The position numbers and the translations under genes were made by a program. Shown here in pieces: positions 16,868 through 25,857 of a DNA stretch of 64,000 nt (the first letter of the stretch is position 1; each line of letters starts with the position of its first letter). Below the pieces are notes generated by a model, which saw only the letters and a program-made list of their open reading frames with translations, did not search any database and was not told the DNA's origin. This DNA comes from Sphingobium xanthum. GTDB lineage: Bacteria; Pseudomonadota; Alphaproteobacteria; Sphingomonadales; Sphingomonadaceae. The stretch is from positions 310,001 to 374,000 of the forward strand of contig NZ_JAHKKS010000002.1 of the NCBI RefSeq assembly GCF_019737615.1. Direction: 5' to 3'.

Positions 16868-18256
16868 TCAGGCCTTCTTCGAGCGCCAGCTGTCGGCATA
16901 ACCCGTGCGCGCGACGGCCGAGTACGGCACGGGCGCGACGATCGCCTTGATCTCGGTCTGCTCGTGCGGCTCGACGGTCGGCTTCTTCGTGCCGCCATTC
17001 GGCTCGCCCCACAGCAGCGACACTTCGGTGCCCGGCTTGGCGAATTCCGGCTCGACGATGGCGAGCGTCAACATCTTGCCTTCGTTCGACGAATAGCCGA
17101 CCCAGGTCGAAACGCCGACCTGCTTGCCGTCGACCAGCACCGCGTCATACGGGTGCATGGAGTAGACGGCGCTCGGGAACTCGAAATACTTCGCGCGGCC
17201 TTCGGCGGCGAAATAGCTGGAGGTGACGCGCAGGAAGTCCTCGTCGTCGAGCGCCAGCGTGACCTTCTCGCGGTGCGGACCGGCGGCCTTCTTCTCGAGT
17301 GCTTCCTTGCCGACGAACTCATGGTCGAACTTGAGCATGATGCCGTAGCCGATGTCCCACGGCGTCAGGCAATAGCCCTCGAGCGATGCCGGGATGTGCG
17401 AGCCGCCGATGGAGCACTTGGCGCCATAGCTGTTCTCGCCGGCCCACTTGCGGAAGTCAGCCGAACCTTCGCCGAACAGATAGCCCGGGAACGGCGACGG
17501 GACCCAGCCCGATTCCAGCGTGTTGGACGAGTAAGCGCGGCCACCGACGAGCGCGAGGCCGAGGTTCTTGCCGGCTTCGACCAGCGCCGAGTGAACGGCT
17601 TCATAATCGGCCCAGGGACCATAGAGCTCATAGCCCGGCTGACCGGCCATGCCGTGACGCAGCGCGCCGACGGTCGCGCCGTTGATCGGGAACTCGGTCA
17701 TCTGGAAGAACTTGAGGTCGGGCGCGTCATAGCCGAGTGCCTTGCTCAGGATGGCCATCGCGTTCGGGCCCTGGAGCTGGAAGCGATAATGACGACGCTT
17801 GCCGTCCGTGCGGAGCGCGGTGCGCTCGTCGCGCGTGACCTTGACGTCCCACTTGCCGGTCGAGGCCCAGTACTCGGCCCACTCGATCGCGGGCGCGCGG
17901 CCGACCAAGTTGAACTTGTTCTCTTCGAGGTAGAACAGGATCACGTCGCCGATCACATAACCCTCGGGCGTGCAGGGCACCCACTGCTTGGCGCGGCCGG
18001 GCTTGTAGTTCTTGAAGCTGTTGATGCCGAGCGCTTCGAGCATCGCGAAGGCGCCGGGGCCTTCGACCATCAGCTCGACCATGTGATAGCTCTGGTTGAA
18101 AAGCACGGCCGTCTTGGCCCAGGCGCGCTGCTCGTTGCGCCAGTTGGAATATTCCGCCGGAACGCCCGGATAGACGTTCGGACCGGCCTGCTGGTTGCGC
18201 AGGAAGTCAATGACGTTCCCGGCGCCGTCCAGCACATCTTGCAGATTTTTCGCCAT
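16868..18256 (-). CDS. Tetrahydrofolate-dependent aryl O-demethylase family protein (LigM/DesA-like, GcvT fold)
   Basis: A 462-residue protein of the aminomethyltransferase (GcvT) fold. The length and sequence style (YSNWRNEQRAWAKTAVLFNQSYHM, GYVIGDVILFYLEENKFNLVGRAP, VGALRHGMAGQPGYELYGPW) resemble LigM, the vanillate/3-O-methylgallate O-demethylase of Sphingobium sp. SYK-6, which moves the methyl group to tetrahydrofolate. The ATG at 18256 follows AAGGAGAG at good spacing; a TTG lies just before it. It is close to ferBA, whose pathway delivers vanillin, so an O-demethylation role is sensible, but related paralogues act on other substrates. A good terminator follows it. Confidence 0.8.
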   Translation of the reverse strand: MAKNLQDVLDGAGNVIDFLRNQQAGPNVYPGVPAEYSNWRNEQRAWAKTAVLFNQSYHMVELMVEGPGAFAMLEALGINSFKNYKPGRAKQWVPCTPEGYVIGDVILFYLEENKFNLVGRAPAIEWAEYWASTGKWDVKVTRDERTALRTDGKRRHYRFQLQGPNAMAILSKALGYDAPDLKFFQMTEFPINGATVGALRHGMAGQPGYELYGPWADYEAVHSALVEAGKNLGLALVGGRAYSSNTLESGWVPSPFPGYLFGEGSADFRKWAGENSYGAKCSIGGSHIPASLEGYCLTPWDIGYGIMLKFDHEFVGKEALEKKAAGPHREKVTLALDDEDFLRVTSSYFAAEGRAKYFEFPSAVYSMHPYDAVLVDGKQVGVSTWVGYSSNEGKMLTLAIVEPEFAKPGTEVSLLWGEPNGGTKKPTVEPHEQTEIKAIVAPVPYSAVARTGYADSWRSKKA

Positions 18257-18314
18257 CAATACTCTCCTTCAGACTAAGGTTCACAGATGTAGGAAATTCT
18301 TGTTTGCGCGCCGC

Positions 18315-19034
18315 CTAGACCGTTTCGAGCCAGCGTGCCAGCGCTTGCGTCATGGCATCCGGCCGCTCGACCGGGACCATGTGACCGGCATCGGGGATGA
18401 TGCTGAGCACCGACCCCTTGATGCCTGCAGATATGGTCTCATGCTGCGCCGGCGACGCCCAGGCATCGTGAGCGCCGGTCGCGACGAGCGTCGGGCAAGC
18501 GATGCTCGCGAGAAGGCTCTCGACTTCGGGCCGGGCGAGCAGCGCGCGCATCTGGCGCTCGAACGTGTCGAGCCCCGCGTCGCTGCACATCGCCCACAGC
18601 ATGTCCATGAGGCCGGGCGTCAGGCGATTGGGCTCATGCACCATCGGCGGCAGCCAGGCATCGATGAGCGCATCCATGCCTTGTTCGACACCGCGTGCCA
18701 GCAGCGCGAAGCGCCCCTCCGCCTCGCCCGGCTTCGGGAGGTGAATGCCTGTACTGACGAGACCAAGGCCAGCGACACGCTCGGGCGCGCGGCGAATGAC
18801 TTCGAGCGCGACGCGGCCGCCCATGGAATGGCCAACGACGATGAAGCGCTCGGGCGCGGAGGCAAGCACGGTCTCGGCCATCGCGCCGATGCTGTCCGCC
18901 TCGCCATAACCGTCAACCGCCTCGACGACGAAACGAGCGCGCAAACCCTCGACCTGCGGTGCCCAGATGCGGGCATCGCAAATCAGGCCAGGCAACAACA
19001 GCACGGGCGTTGCCGAAGAGGTCGAGTCGCTCAT
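18315..19034 (-). CDS. Alpha/beta-fold hydrolase
   Basis: A 239-residue alpha/beta hydrolase: VLLLPGLICDARIW, nucleophile elbow VVGHSMGGRVALEV with Ser in GHSMGG, a later Asp region (VATGAHDAWASP) and the His in IPDAGHMVPVERP. The triad Ser-Asp-His is therefore complete. No signal peptide is seen, so it is cytoplasmic. It could hydrolyse an ester or a thioester; lying between ferA and the LigM-like gene, an aromatic ester or acyl-CoA is possible, but that is a guess. Confidence 0.85.
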   Translation of the reverse strand: MSDSTSSATPVLLLPGLICDARIWAPQVEGLRARFVVEAVDGYGEADSIGAMAETVLASAPERFIVVGHSMGGRVALEVIRRAPERVAGLGLVSTGIHLPKPGEAEGRFALLARGVEQGMDALIDAWLPPMVHEPNRLTPGLMDMLWAMCSDAGLDTFERQMRALLARPEVESLLASIACPTLVATGAHDAWASPAQHETISAGIKGSVLSIIPDAGHMVPVERPDAMTQALARWLETV

Positions 19035-19170
19035 GAATTCCTGCGGACTTCAGGTATATGAAAATTTCACCTACTCGAAAATTCCGCGAAATGCCAGCGC
19101 GAATTCACCTGCACACCGGACGACGGGTGCAGCATTTCACGCAGCAAAAAATGAGGCCCACATCTCAAAC

Positions 19171-19260
19171 GTCATTCCCGCGAAGGCGGGAATCCAACTC
19201 CAGCGGCTTCGTTCGCGGACAAAAGCTCAGGCGTTGGATTCCCGCCTTCGCGGGAATGAC
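19171..19260. repeat. REPIN-like palindromic repeat, family B
   Basis: GTCATTCCCGCGAAGGCGGG at the left and its near-complete inverse (CCCGCCTTCGCGGGAATGAC) at the right, with about 50 bases between. Each arm is also self-complementary (CCCGCgaaGGCGGG). It fills the gap between the alpha/beta hydrolase and ferA genes. Confidence 0.85.
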
Positions 19261-19288
19261 ATTCGTGATTGAGTGGAAGCTGTAAGCG

Positions 19289-21415
19289 TCAGCCGACCAG
19301 CATCAGGGCATCGAGCGCGACGGCGCCCTGCCCCTTCGGATAGACCACGACCGGATTGAGATCGAGCTCCTGGATGCGCGGTTCGCCGCGCAGCAATTGA
19401 CCGATCCTGCCAATGAGATCGGCGACAGCATCGACATCCAGCGCGGGCGCGCCGCGATAGCCATGCAGCAGAGCCGCCTGCTTGAGCTTGCCCAGTTCTG
19501 CGACGATCGCGTCCTTGGTCATGTCGGGCGAAAGCAGCCGCACGTCCTGCAAGATCTCCGCCGTCACGCCACCGAACCCGGCAAGGATCACCGGCCCCCA
19601 TTGCGGATCGTTCTTGGCGCCGATGATCAGCTCGAGCCCGCGCGCGCCCATCGCCTCGATCAGCACGCCGTCGAGGATGATCGATGCATCATAGCGCGCG
19701 ACATCGGAGAACATCTTGGTCCAGGCAGCGCGGATCGCATCGGCACCCACCAGATTGAGCGCCACGCCTCCGGCATCGCTCTTGTGGCTCAGCGCGGCGG
19801 CCTGTGCCTTCATCACCACCGGCCCGCCGATCGCCTCGGCCGCGGCAATCGCTTCCTCCACGGTTGCCGCAAACTTCCCCTTGGGGAAGCTGATACCGAG
19901 CGGCCCGAGCAGCGCCTTGGCCTTATATTCCGGCACGACGCCGGTCTCGTCCGCCAGCGCAGCCACGGTGAGCGGCGCAGCATCGGTCACGCTTGCATCC
20001 TGCTCACCCGCCGCGCCGATGCGGCGCACGGCACGCAAGGCGCGCTCGGTCGTCGGGAAATAAGGAATGCCCTCGGCGCGCAGTTGCGCGATCCAGTCGT
20101 CCGGCACCGGCGCGCCCTCATCGACACCCGCGAAGATCACCGGCTTGGGCGACTTGTACTCGCGCACCGCCTTCAGGAACGGCGGGAGCTTGACGCCGAT
20201 CGTCGCCGGGTTGGTCTGGATGATGCCCGCGAAGATCGTGCCGACGCGGTCGTCGCCGAACAGCGCGGCAAGCGTACGATAGTACATGTCGGGATCGACC
20301 AGCCCCTGCGCGGTCAGATCGAGCGGATTGCTCACCGGCACGAAATCCGGCAGCGCGGCGCGCAGCTCCGGCGCATTGTCATCGTCGAGCGCCGGTAGCG
20401 GAAGGCCAAGCTCCTCGGCAAGATCCAGCGTCAGCGCCTTCAGCGCGCCGGACTCGCCCAGCACGACCGTGCCGCCCGCGGGAAGCGACGGACAACGGCC
20501 CGCCAGTTCGGCGATGTCGCCCAGTTCTTCCAGAGTCTCGGCCATGACGACACCGGCGCGCTCCACTTTCGCGCGCATCAGCTTGTAGTCGCCGGCCATG
20601 GCGCCGGTGTGCGTCGCCGCGCTTTCGCGCGCCGCGCTGCTCTTGCCGGGGTGCAGCAGGACGATGAGCTTGCCCGCCGCCCTGGCCTTGCCCACCAGCG
20701 CCAGAAAGCGCGCGGGATCGCGAAACTGCTCGACGATCATCGCGATGATCCGCGTCGTCTCGTCCGCGATCATATATTCGACGAAATCCTCGACGCCGTT
20801 CGCCGCCTCGTTACCGGTCGAGACCGAATAGCTGAGATCGAGCTTGCGGCTCTCCAGCATGACCGCAAGTACCGCGGCCATGGCGCCGCTCTGCGAGACG
20901 ATGCCGATGCCGCCCGGGCTGGGCGCGGCAATGTCGGTGTCGATGAAGGTCAGCGGGATGCGGTCGATATAATTGACCGAGCCAAGGCAGTTCGGGCCTT
21001 CGATGACCATGCCGGCCTCCGCCGCGATCCGGCCGATCTCGACCTGATCCGCGACGCCTTCCGGCCCGCCTTCCGCGAAGCCAGCCGCGAAGATCATCGC
21101 CGCACCGACGCCACGCGCGGCGAGCTGGCGGATCGTATCGACCACCGCGACCCGCGGAATGGCGAGAATGGCGAGATCGACCCCATGGGGCAGTGCCTCG
21201 ACGCTGGGAATGCAAGGCCGCCCCTCAATCGTCTCCCGCTTGGGGTTGATGAGGTGGATGTCACCCGCATAGTCGTTGCGCACGAAGTTCGCGAGAACGG
21301 CAGCGCCAAGTGCGCCGGGCTTCTCGGACGCGCCCACGATCGCGACCGAGCGCGGGCGCAGCAGGCGATTGATGTCACGCTTTGTAACAGGGCGAACTTC
21401 GGCCTCGACCGTCAT
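19289..21415 (-). CDS. ferA: ADP-forming acyl-CoA synthetase, probable feruloyl-CoA synthetase
   Basis: A 708-residue single-chain NDP-forming acyl-CoA synthetase: CoA-binding domain (RLLRPRSVAIVGASEKPGALG), two succinyl-CoA-synthetase-like regions (IVSQSGAMAAVLAVM; ATHTGAMAGDY with the expected phospho-His in THTGA), and a C-terminal ATP-grasp part (PVVMKAQAAALSHKSDAGGVALNL, ELDLNPVVV). These enzymes make acyl-CoA from acid, CoA and ATP. The next gene upstream on the same strand is a feruloyl-CoA hydratase/lyase, as in the SYK-6 ferBA pair, so ferulate and other hydroxycinnamates are the probable substrates. A 160-base gap with a possible terminator lies between ferB and this gene. Confidence 0.8.
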   Translation of the reverse strand: MTVEAEVRPVTKRDINRLLRPRSVAIVGASEKPGALGAAVLANFVRNDYAGDIHLINPKRETIEGRPCIPSVEALPHGVDLAILAIPRVAVVDTIRQLAARGVGAAMIFAAGFAEGGPEGVADQVEIGRIAAEAGMVIEGPNCLGSVNYIDRIPLTFIDTDIAAPSPGGIGIVSQSGAMAAVLAVMLESRKLDLSYSVSTGNEAANGVEDFVEYMIADETTRIIAMIVEQFRDPARFLALVGKARAAGKLIVLLHPGKSSAARESAATHTGAMAGDYKLMRAKVERAGVVMAETLEELGDIAELAGRCPSLPAGGTVVLGESGALKALTLDLAEELGLPLPALDDDNAPELRAALPDFVPVSNPLDLTAQGLVDPDMYYRTLAALFGDDRVGTIFAGIIQTNPATIGVKLPPFLKAVREYKSPKPVIFAGVDEGAPVPDDWIAQLRAEGIPYFPTTERALRAVRRIGAAGEQDASVTDAAPLTVAALADETGVVPEYKAKALLGPLGISFPKGKFAATVEEAIAAAEAIGGPVVMKAQAAALSHKSDAGGVALNLVGADAIRAAWTKMFSDVARYDASIILDGVLIEAMGARGLELIIGAKNDPQWGPVILAGFGGVTAEILQDVRLLSPDMTKDAIVAELGKLKQAALLHGYRGAPALDVDAVADLIGRIGQLLRGEPRIQELDLNPVVVYPKGQGAVALDALMLVG

Positions 21416-21537
21416 ATTCTCTCTCCGACTTCACTCATGAAAACCGTCCGCCCCGCCATGTCGAAAAGCCATGTCTCTCATCTTCAGTGCGACCCGAAGG
21501 GAAGAAGAACAATGCGCGACACACGGGACGGACGGGA

Positions 21538-21568
21538 GGAAAAGGGCGCCCTGTGGGACGGCCGCCCT
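21538..21568 (-). terminator. Possible terminator or attenuator between ferB and ferA
   Basis: On the minus strand AGGGCG and CGCCCT form a six-pair stem around a 14-base loop with additional internal CCC/GGG pairing possible, followed by TTTTCC. It starts about eight bases past the ferB stop. The stem is shorter than that of the other two terminators described here, so it may only reduce readthrough into ferA. Confidence 0.5.
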
Positions 21569-21575
21569 CTCCTGC

Positions 21576-22418
21576 TTACACTTCGGTCTTGGTCTTGTCG
21601 TAGTGACCCAGACCCGGCTTGAACGTCTTGTCATCCAGGAACTGCTTCATGGCGACGTGACGGCCGTCCGACTTGTCGAACCAGTTGAGACCTTCCTGCA
21701 GCCGGATCAGATAATCCTCCGCATTGTCGTAGGTCATTTCCTTGACCCGGCGGACCGCGTCCTTGGTGTACTTGACCGTCGCCCAGTTCTTCTCGACCAG
21801 CTTGGAGGCCACCGCGGTGACGCGCGCCTTGAGCTGATCGAGCGGCATCGATTCGTTGATGAGGCCGTATTTCGCCGCGTCCTGGCCCGAGAGATTCTCG
21901 CCCATCATCGCGTGATACATGGCCGCGCGCATCGGCATGAGATCGACCGCGACCTTGGTCGCGCCGCCGCCGGGCAGGATGCCCCAGTTCACTTCGGAGA
22001 GGCCGAACTGCGCTTCGTCCGCCGCGAAAGCGAGATCGCAGGCGAAGAGCGGACCATAAGCGCCACCAAAGCACCAGCCATGCACCATGGCGATGGTCGG
22101 CTTCTGGTACCAGCGCAGGCGCTCCCACCACGTATAGGCTTCGCGCTGCGCCTTGCGCACTTCATGGATGCCGCCAGCCTCGGTCTCGCGGAAATATTCC
22201 TTGAGGTCCATGCCTGCGCACCAGGCCGGCCCCTCGCCGCCGAGCACGAGCGCGCCGACATCGTCGCGAAACTCGAGCTCGTTGATGATCTGCAGCATGC
22301 GACGATTGAGCTTGGGGCTCTGCGCGTTCCGCTTGTCGGGGCGGTTATAGTAGACCCATGCGATGTTGTTCGCGATCTCGTAGCGAACGACATTCTCTTC
22401 CAGTTCCTCGGTCGACAT
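21576..22418 (-). CDS. ferB: Hydroxycinnamoyl-CoA (feruloyl-CoA) hydratase/lyase
   Basis: A 280-residue crotonase-fold enzyme that hydrates feruloyl-CoA and cleaves it to vanillin and acetyl-CoA. The oxyanion-hole region VHGWCFGGAYGPLFACDLAFAAD and FGLSEVNWGILPGG closely resemble the Pseudomonas HCHL/Ech sequence pattern, including the catalytic Glu in SEVNWG. The conserved AWCAGMDLKEYFRE and C-terminal WFDKSDGR are also typical. GGAAGGAT precedes the ATG. It is divergent from a MarR regulator gene with a perfect palindrome in the shared promoter, and lies upstream of the ferA homologue. Confidence 0.88.
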   Translation of the reverse strand: MSTEELEENVVRYEIANNIAWVYYNRPDKRNAQSPKLNRRMLQIINELEFRDDVGALVLGGEGPAWCAGMDLKEYFRETEAGGIHEVRKAQREAYTWWERLRWYQKPTIAMVHGWCFGGAYGPLFACDLAFAADEAQFGLSEVNWGILPGGGATKVAVDLMPMRAAMYHAMMGENLSGQDAAKYGLINESMPLDQLKARVTAVASKLVEKNWATVKYTKDAVRRVKEMTYDNAEDYLIRLQEGLNWFDKSDGRHVAMKQFLDDKTFKPGLGHYDKTKTEV

Positions 22419-22443
22419 GCTGCTATCCTTCCAGGATGATTTA

Positions 22444-22460
22444 TGCTATGCTGCATAGCA
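22444..22460. promoter_or_regulatory. Perfect 17-bp palindrome between ferB and ferC, probable MarR (FerC) operator
   Basis: TGCTATGC, a central T, then GCATAGCA: every position is symmetric. It lies 26 bases before the ferB start and 36 bases before the regulator start, where a repressor could block both promoters. MarR proteins bind palindromes of 16-20 bases, and FerC of SYK-6 is known to repress ferBA from an inverted repeat in the ferB promoter. Confidence 0.8.
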
Positions 22461-22495
22461 GTTCTGGTGCAGCATGGCAAGAGATCGGATTCAAG

Positions 22496-22957
22496 ATGGC
22501 AACGAAACGCACCAATGGCGAGGATGATACTGTGACAACGGCCGACCGGCTCGCCAGCCCGCTCGACGAGCTGCTCGGCTATCGGCTCCGCAGGGCATCG
22601 ATGGCGATGATCGGCGATCTCGTCGCCACGCTCCGTCCCTTCGGCCTTAGCGTCGGGGAAGTTTCGCTGCTGATTCTCGTCGGCGCGAATCCCGGCTGCC
22701 GTCAAAGCGACGTCGGTCGCGCGCTGGAGATCAAGCGTGCAAATCTGACTCCGCTCGTTGGCCGCCTGAAGACGCGCGGCCTGGTCATCGACGCGCCGAT
22801 CGACGGCCGCTCGCTGAGCCTCACGCTAACCGACGCCGGCCGCGCGCTGCGCGACGATATCCTCGACCGCGTGATCGCCAGCGACCGCAAGTACCGAAAG
22901 CGCCTGACGCTGGATGAACGCGCTCTTCTCGCCGCCCTCGAAACCCTCGCCCGCTAG
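22496..22957 (+). CDS. ferC: MarR-family regulator, probable repressor of ferBA
   Basis: A 153-residue MarR protein: dimerisation helices around [24 protein letters not shown], a winged helix in [56 protein letters not shown], where [10 protein letters not shown] is the wing. The ATG at 22496 was chosen; the frame is open further upstream but the extra residues are not MarR-like and would cover the operator. A GTG at 22532 is another option. The position, divergent from the hydratase/lyase gene, matches ferC of Sphingobium, whose repressor is released by hydroxycinnamoyl-CoA thioesters. Confidence 0.82.
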   Translation: MATKRTNGEDDTVTTADRLASPLDELLGYRLRRASMAMIGDLVATLRPFGLSVGEVSLLILVGANPGCRQSDVGRALEIKRANLTPLVGRLKTRGLVIDAPIDGRSLSLTLTDAGRALRDDILDRVIASDRKYRKRLTLDERALLAALETLAR

Positions 22958-23020
22958 ACACCGGCAGTGCTGCGCTTTGCGCTTGGCCCGCCGCATCAAA
23001 GCTGGTAGCGGGCTCCTCAC

Positions 23021-23097
23021 GCATCCGTAGCTCAGCTGGATAGAGTGTCTGCCTCCGACGCAGAAGGTCACAGGTTCGAATCCTGTCGGGTGCACCA
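23021..23097 (+). tRNA. tRNA-Arg (anticodon CCG)
   Basis: A full cloverleaf of 77 bases with encoded CCA: acceptor stem GCATCCG pairs with CGGGTGC (one G-T pair), D arm GCTCAGCTGGATAGAGT, anticodon stem TCTGC/GCAGA around loop CTCCGAC with anticodon CCG, and T arm ACAGGTTCGAATCCTGT. It reads CGG arginine codons. Confidence 0.96.
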
Positions 23098-23264
23098 AAT
23101 CTACCATTTCTCTGCAATAGTTGGCCGAAGAAAAGGCATGCGTCCTCGTCTTTGAACGGCCGCTTCGCGTACCCATGTCAATCGACCATGGCCGCCTCAT
23201 TAACGCTCTTAAGCGGACGTTCGTTCGGCCGCCGGACGTCACTCAGACGATGCAGGTTAGCCGA

Positions 23265-24164
23265 TTACGCCACTGCTGAGCTGCCGATCACCTGTCTGAG
23301 CTGACGCATGTCGCGCACCGGCGGTGCGCCGAATTGCCGAAGATATTCGCGACTGAATTGCGAGGCGCTTTCGTAACCTACGGCGAAGGCGACATCCGAA
23401 GCGGTTCGGTCACCGGAGAGCAGCAGTTGTCGCGCCTCCTGCAGGCGAAGCTGCTTTTGATACTGGATCGGGCTGAGTCCGGTTAGCGAAACGAAGTGCC
23501 GGTGCAGGCTGGCGCGGCTCATGCCGCTTGCGTCGCAGAGCGCCTCGATCCGCAGCCGCGTGTTCTGGTGGTCGCGGATCCATTCGACGGCACGCCGGAT
23601 CCGGCCAAGCGCCCCCTCGGGGCGGGCGATATGGCGCAGCAGGCGCCCCTGCGGTCCCTGCAGGAGACGATAGAGCAATTCCCGCTCCGCCATCGGGGCC
23701 AGCATCGGAATGTCATCCGGGGTGTCGAGCAACGCCAGCAGCCGCAGCAGCGTGTCGCGCAGCGGCGGCGTCATCGGATTGATCGCGATCCCGATGCCAG
23801 GCGCATCGGCGTCGCGGACCGGCGGCATGGTGGACGCGACCTCGGCCAGCAGTGCAGGGTCGAGGACGAGCGAAACCGCAGCATAGGGCTGGCCGTCATC
23901 GGCATTGTGGATCTGGCCGCTTAGCGGCATATCCAGCGCGCTGACGAGATACTGCGCGGAATCGTAGCGCAATAGATTGTCGTGGATCACCACATCCTTC
24001 GACCCTTGCAGGATGAAGCAGATCATCGAGCGGTACAGGCATGGCGACGTGCCAGAGGTCGTTTGCCCCACGCCGATCTCCAGTCGCGGGATCGGCGTAA
24101 CGGTCACCCCCGATCCCGCGTGGCGCAAGGCGAGGTCGATATGCGGCTGGAGAAGCTCGGTCAT
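23265..24164 (-). CDS. AraC-family transcriptional regulator
   Basis: A 299-residue protein with the AraC N-terminal domain of the type annotated AraC_N (SMICFILQGSKDVVIHDNLLRYDSAQYLV) and a C-terminal double helix-turn-helix: LRIEALCDASGMSRASLHRHFVSLTGLSPIQYQKQLRLQEARQLLL and DVAFAVGYESASQFSREYLRQFGAPP. It is divergent from an SDR gene 170 bases away, which together with the GST and hydrolase genes behind it is its likely target. No inducer can be read from it. Confidence 0.9.
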   Translation of the reverse strand: MTELLQPHIDLALRHAGSGVTVTPIPRLEIGVGQTTSGTSPCLYRSMICFILQGSKDVVIHDNLLRYDSAQYLVSALDMPLSGQIHNADDGQPYAAVSLVLDPALLAEVASTMPPVRDADAPGIGIAINPMTPPLRDTLLRLLALLDTPDDIPMLAPMAERELLYRLLQGPQGRLLRHIARPEGALGRIRRAVEWIRDHQNTRLRIEALCDASGMSRASLHRHFVSLTGLSPIQYQKQLRLQEARQLLLSGDRTASDVAFAVGYESASQFSREYLRQFGAPPVRDMRQLRQVIGSSAVA

Positions 24165-24334
24165 GAGCTTGCTATGCCATTCCTTTCTCGATCAAACAAC
24201 AACCTTGAGACAATCAGGCAATAGATTGAGAGCATTGGGCGGGCGGGTGCGGCCCGCGCGGCCTATCTGATGGCAACGGAACGATGCCACGGCGATGCGG
24301 CATTCCGGCGAGACCATTCGACAAAGGACCGACT

Positions 24335-25093
<759 letters not shown>

Positions 25094-25142
25094 CCGTCGC
25101 GCCGCCCTTCATCTGGAATTGCCGTCATATCGAGAGATCATC

Positions 25143-25817
25143 ATGCTTGACCCCAACCTGACACTCATCAGCCACCCGCTCTGCCCGTTCGTTCAACGCG
25201 CCGCTATCGTCCTTCTCGAGAAGCACGCGCCGTTCGAGCGGATCAACATCGACCTCTCGGCCAAGCCCGACTGGTTCCTCGCGCTGTCGCCAACCGGCAA
25301 GGTGCCGGTGCTCAGGGTGCGCCAGGCCGACGGGGAGGAAGCGATCCTCTTCGAAAGCGTGGTGATCTGCGAGTATCTTGAGGAAACGCAGACCGGCGCA
25401 TCGATGTATCCCGACGATCCGCTGCTACGCGCCCGGCAGCGCGCGTGGATCGAGTTCGCCACACAGACCATGGCCGAAGGTTGGCAGGTCCTCCATTCCA
25501 TCGATGCCACGACAGCGGAAGCCCGGCGCACGACGTTCCGCGACCGGCTCCAGAAGCTGGAGGCGGAGCTGGGATCGGGGCCGTATTTCGCCGGGGCCGA
25601 TTTCGGCATGGTCGATGCGGTCTACGCACCGCTCTTCCGCTATTTCGCGATCATCGACCCGGTAGCCGCACAACCGATGTTTGAGGGCCTTCCGCGCGTT
25701 TCGGCGTGGCGGACGGCGTTGGCGGCGCGCCCGAGCGTCAGGAATGCGGTGGGCGCGGATTATGCCGACCGCTTTCGCGATCACCTGCGTCAGCACGGCT
25801 CGTTCTTCGCAGCCTGA
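25143..25817 (+). CDS. Glutathione S-transferase family protein
   Basis: A 224-residue GST. The thioredoxin-like N-terminal domain has SHPLCPFVQRAAIVLLEKHAPFE, with Cys and a neighbouring Pro in the CPF position, the cis-Pro in TGKVPVLRV and the glutathione-contacting ESVVICEYLEE. The all-helical C-terminal half ends around DYADRFRDHL. The CPFVQR motif resembles omega/beta-type or dehalogenase-like GSTs. It may detoxify an electrophile or open a ring ether; only the fold is certain. Start ATG lies 50 bases after the SDR stop. Confidence 0.88.
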   Translation: MLDPNLTLISHPLCPFVQRAAIVLLEKHAPFERINIDLSAKPDWFLALSPTGKVPVLRVRQADGEEAILFESVVICEYLEETQTGASMYPDDPLLRARQRAWIEFATQTMAEGWQVLHSIDATTAEARRTTFRDRLQKLEAELGSGPYFAGADFGMVDAVYAPLFRYFAIIDPVAAQPMFEGLPRVSAWRTALAARPSVRNAVGADYADRFRDHLRQHGSFFAA

Positions 25818-25857
25818 CCCCAACCTCCAAAACGTCATTCAAACAAGGAAAACCATC

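Noticed and set aside
22358-22495. Longer FerC starting at 22358
   Set aside because: The additional 46 residues are not MarR-like, would overlap the ferB gene start and would place the operator inside the coding sequence.
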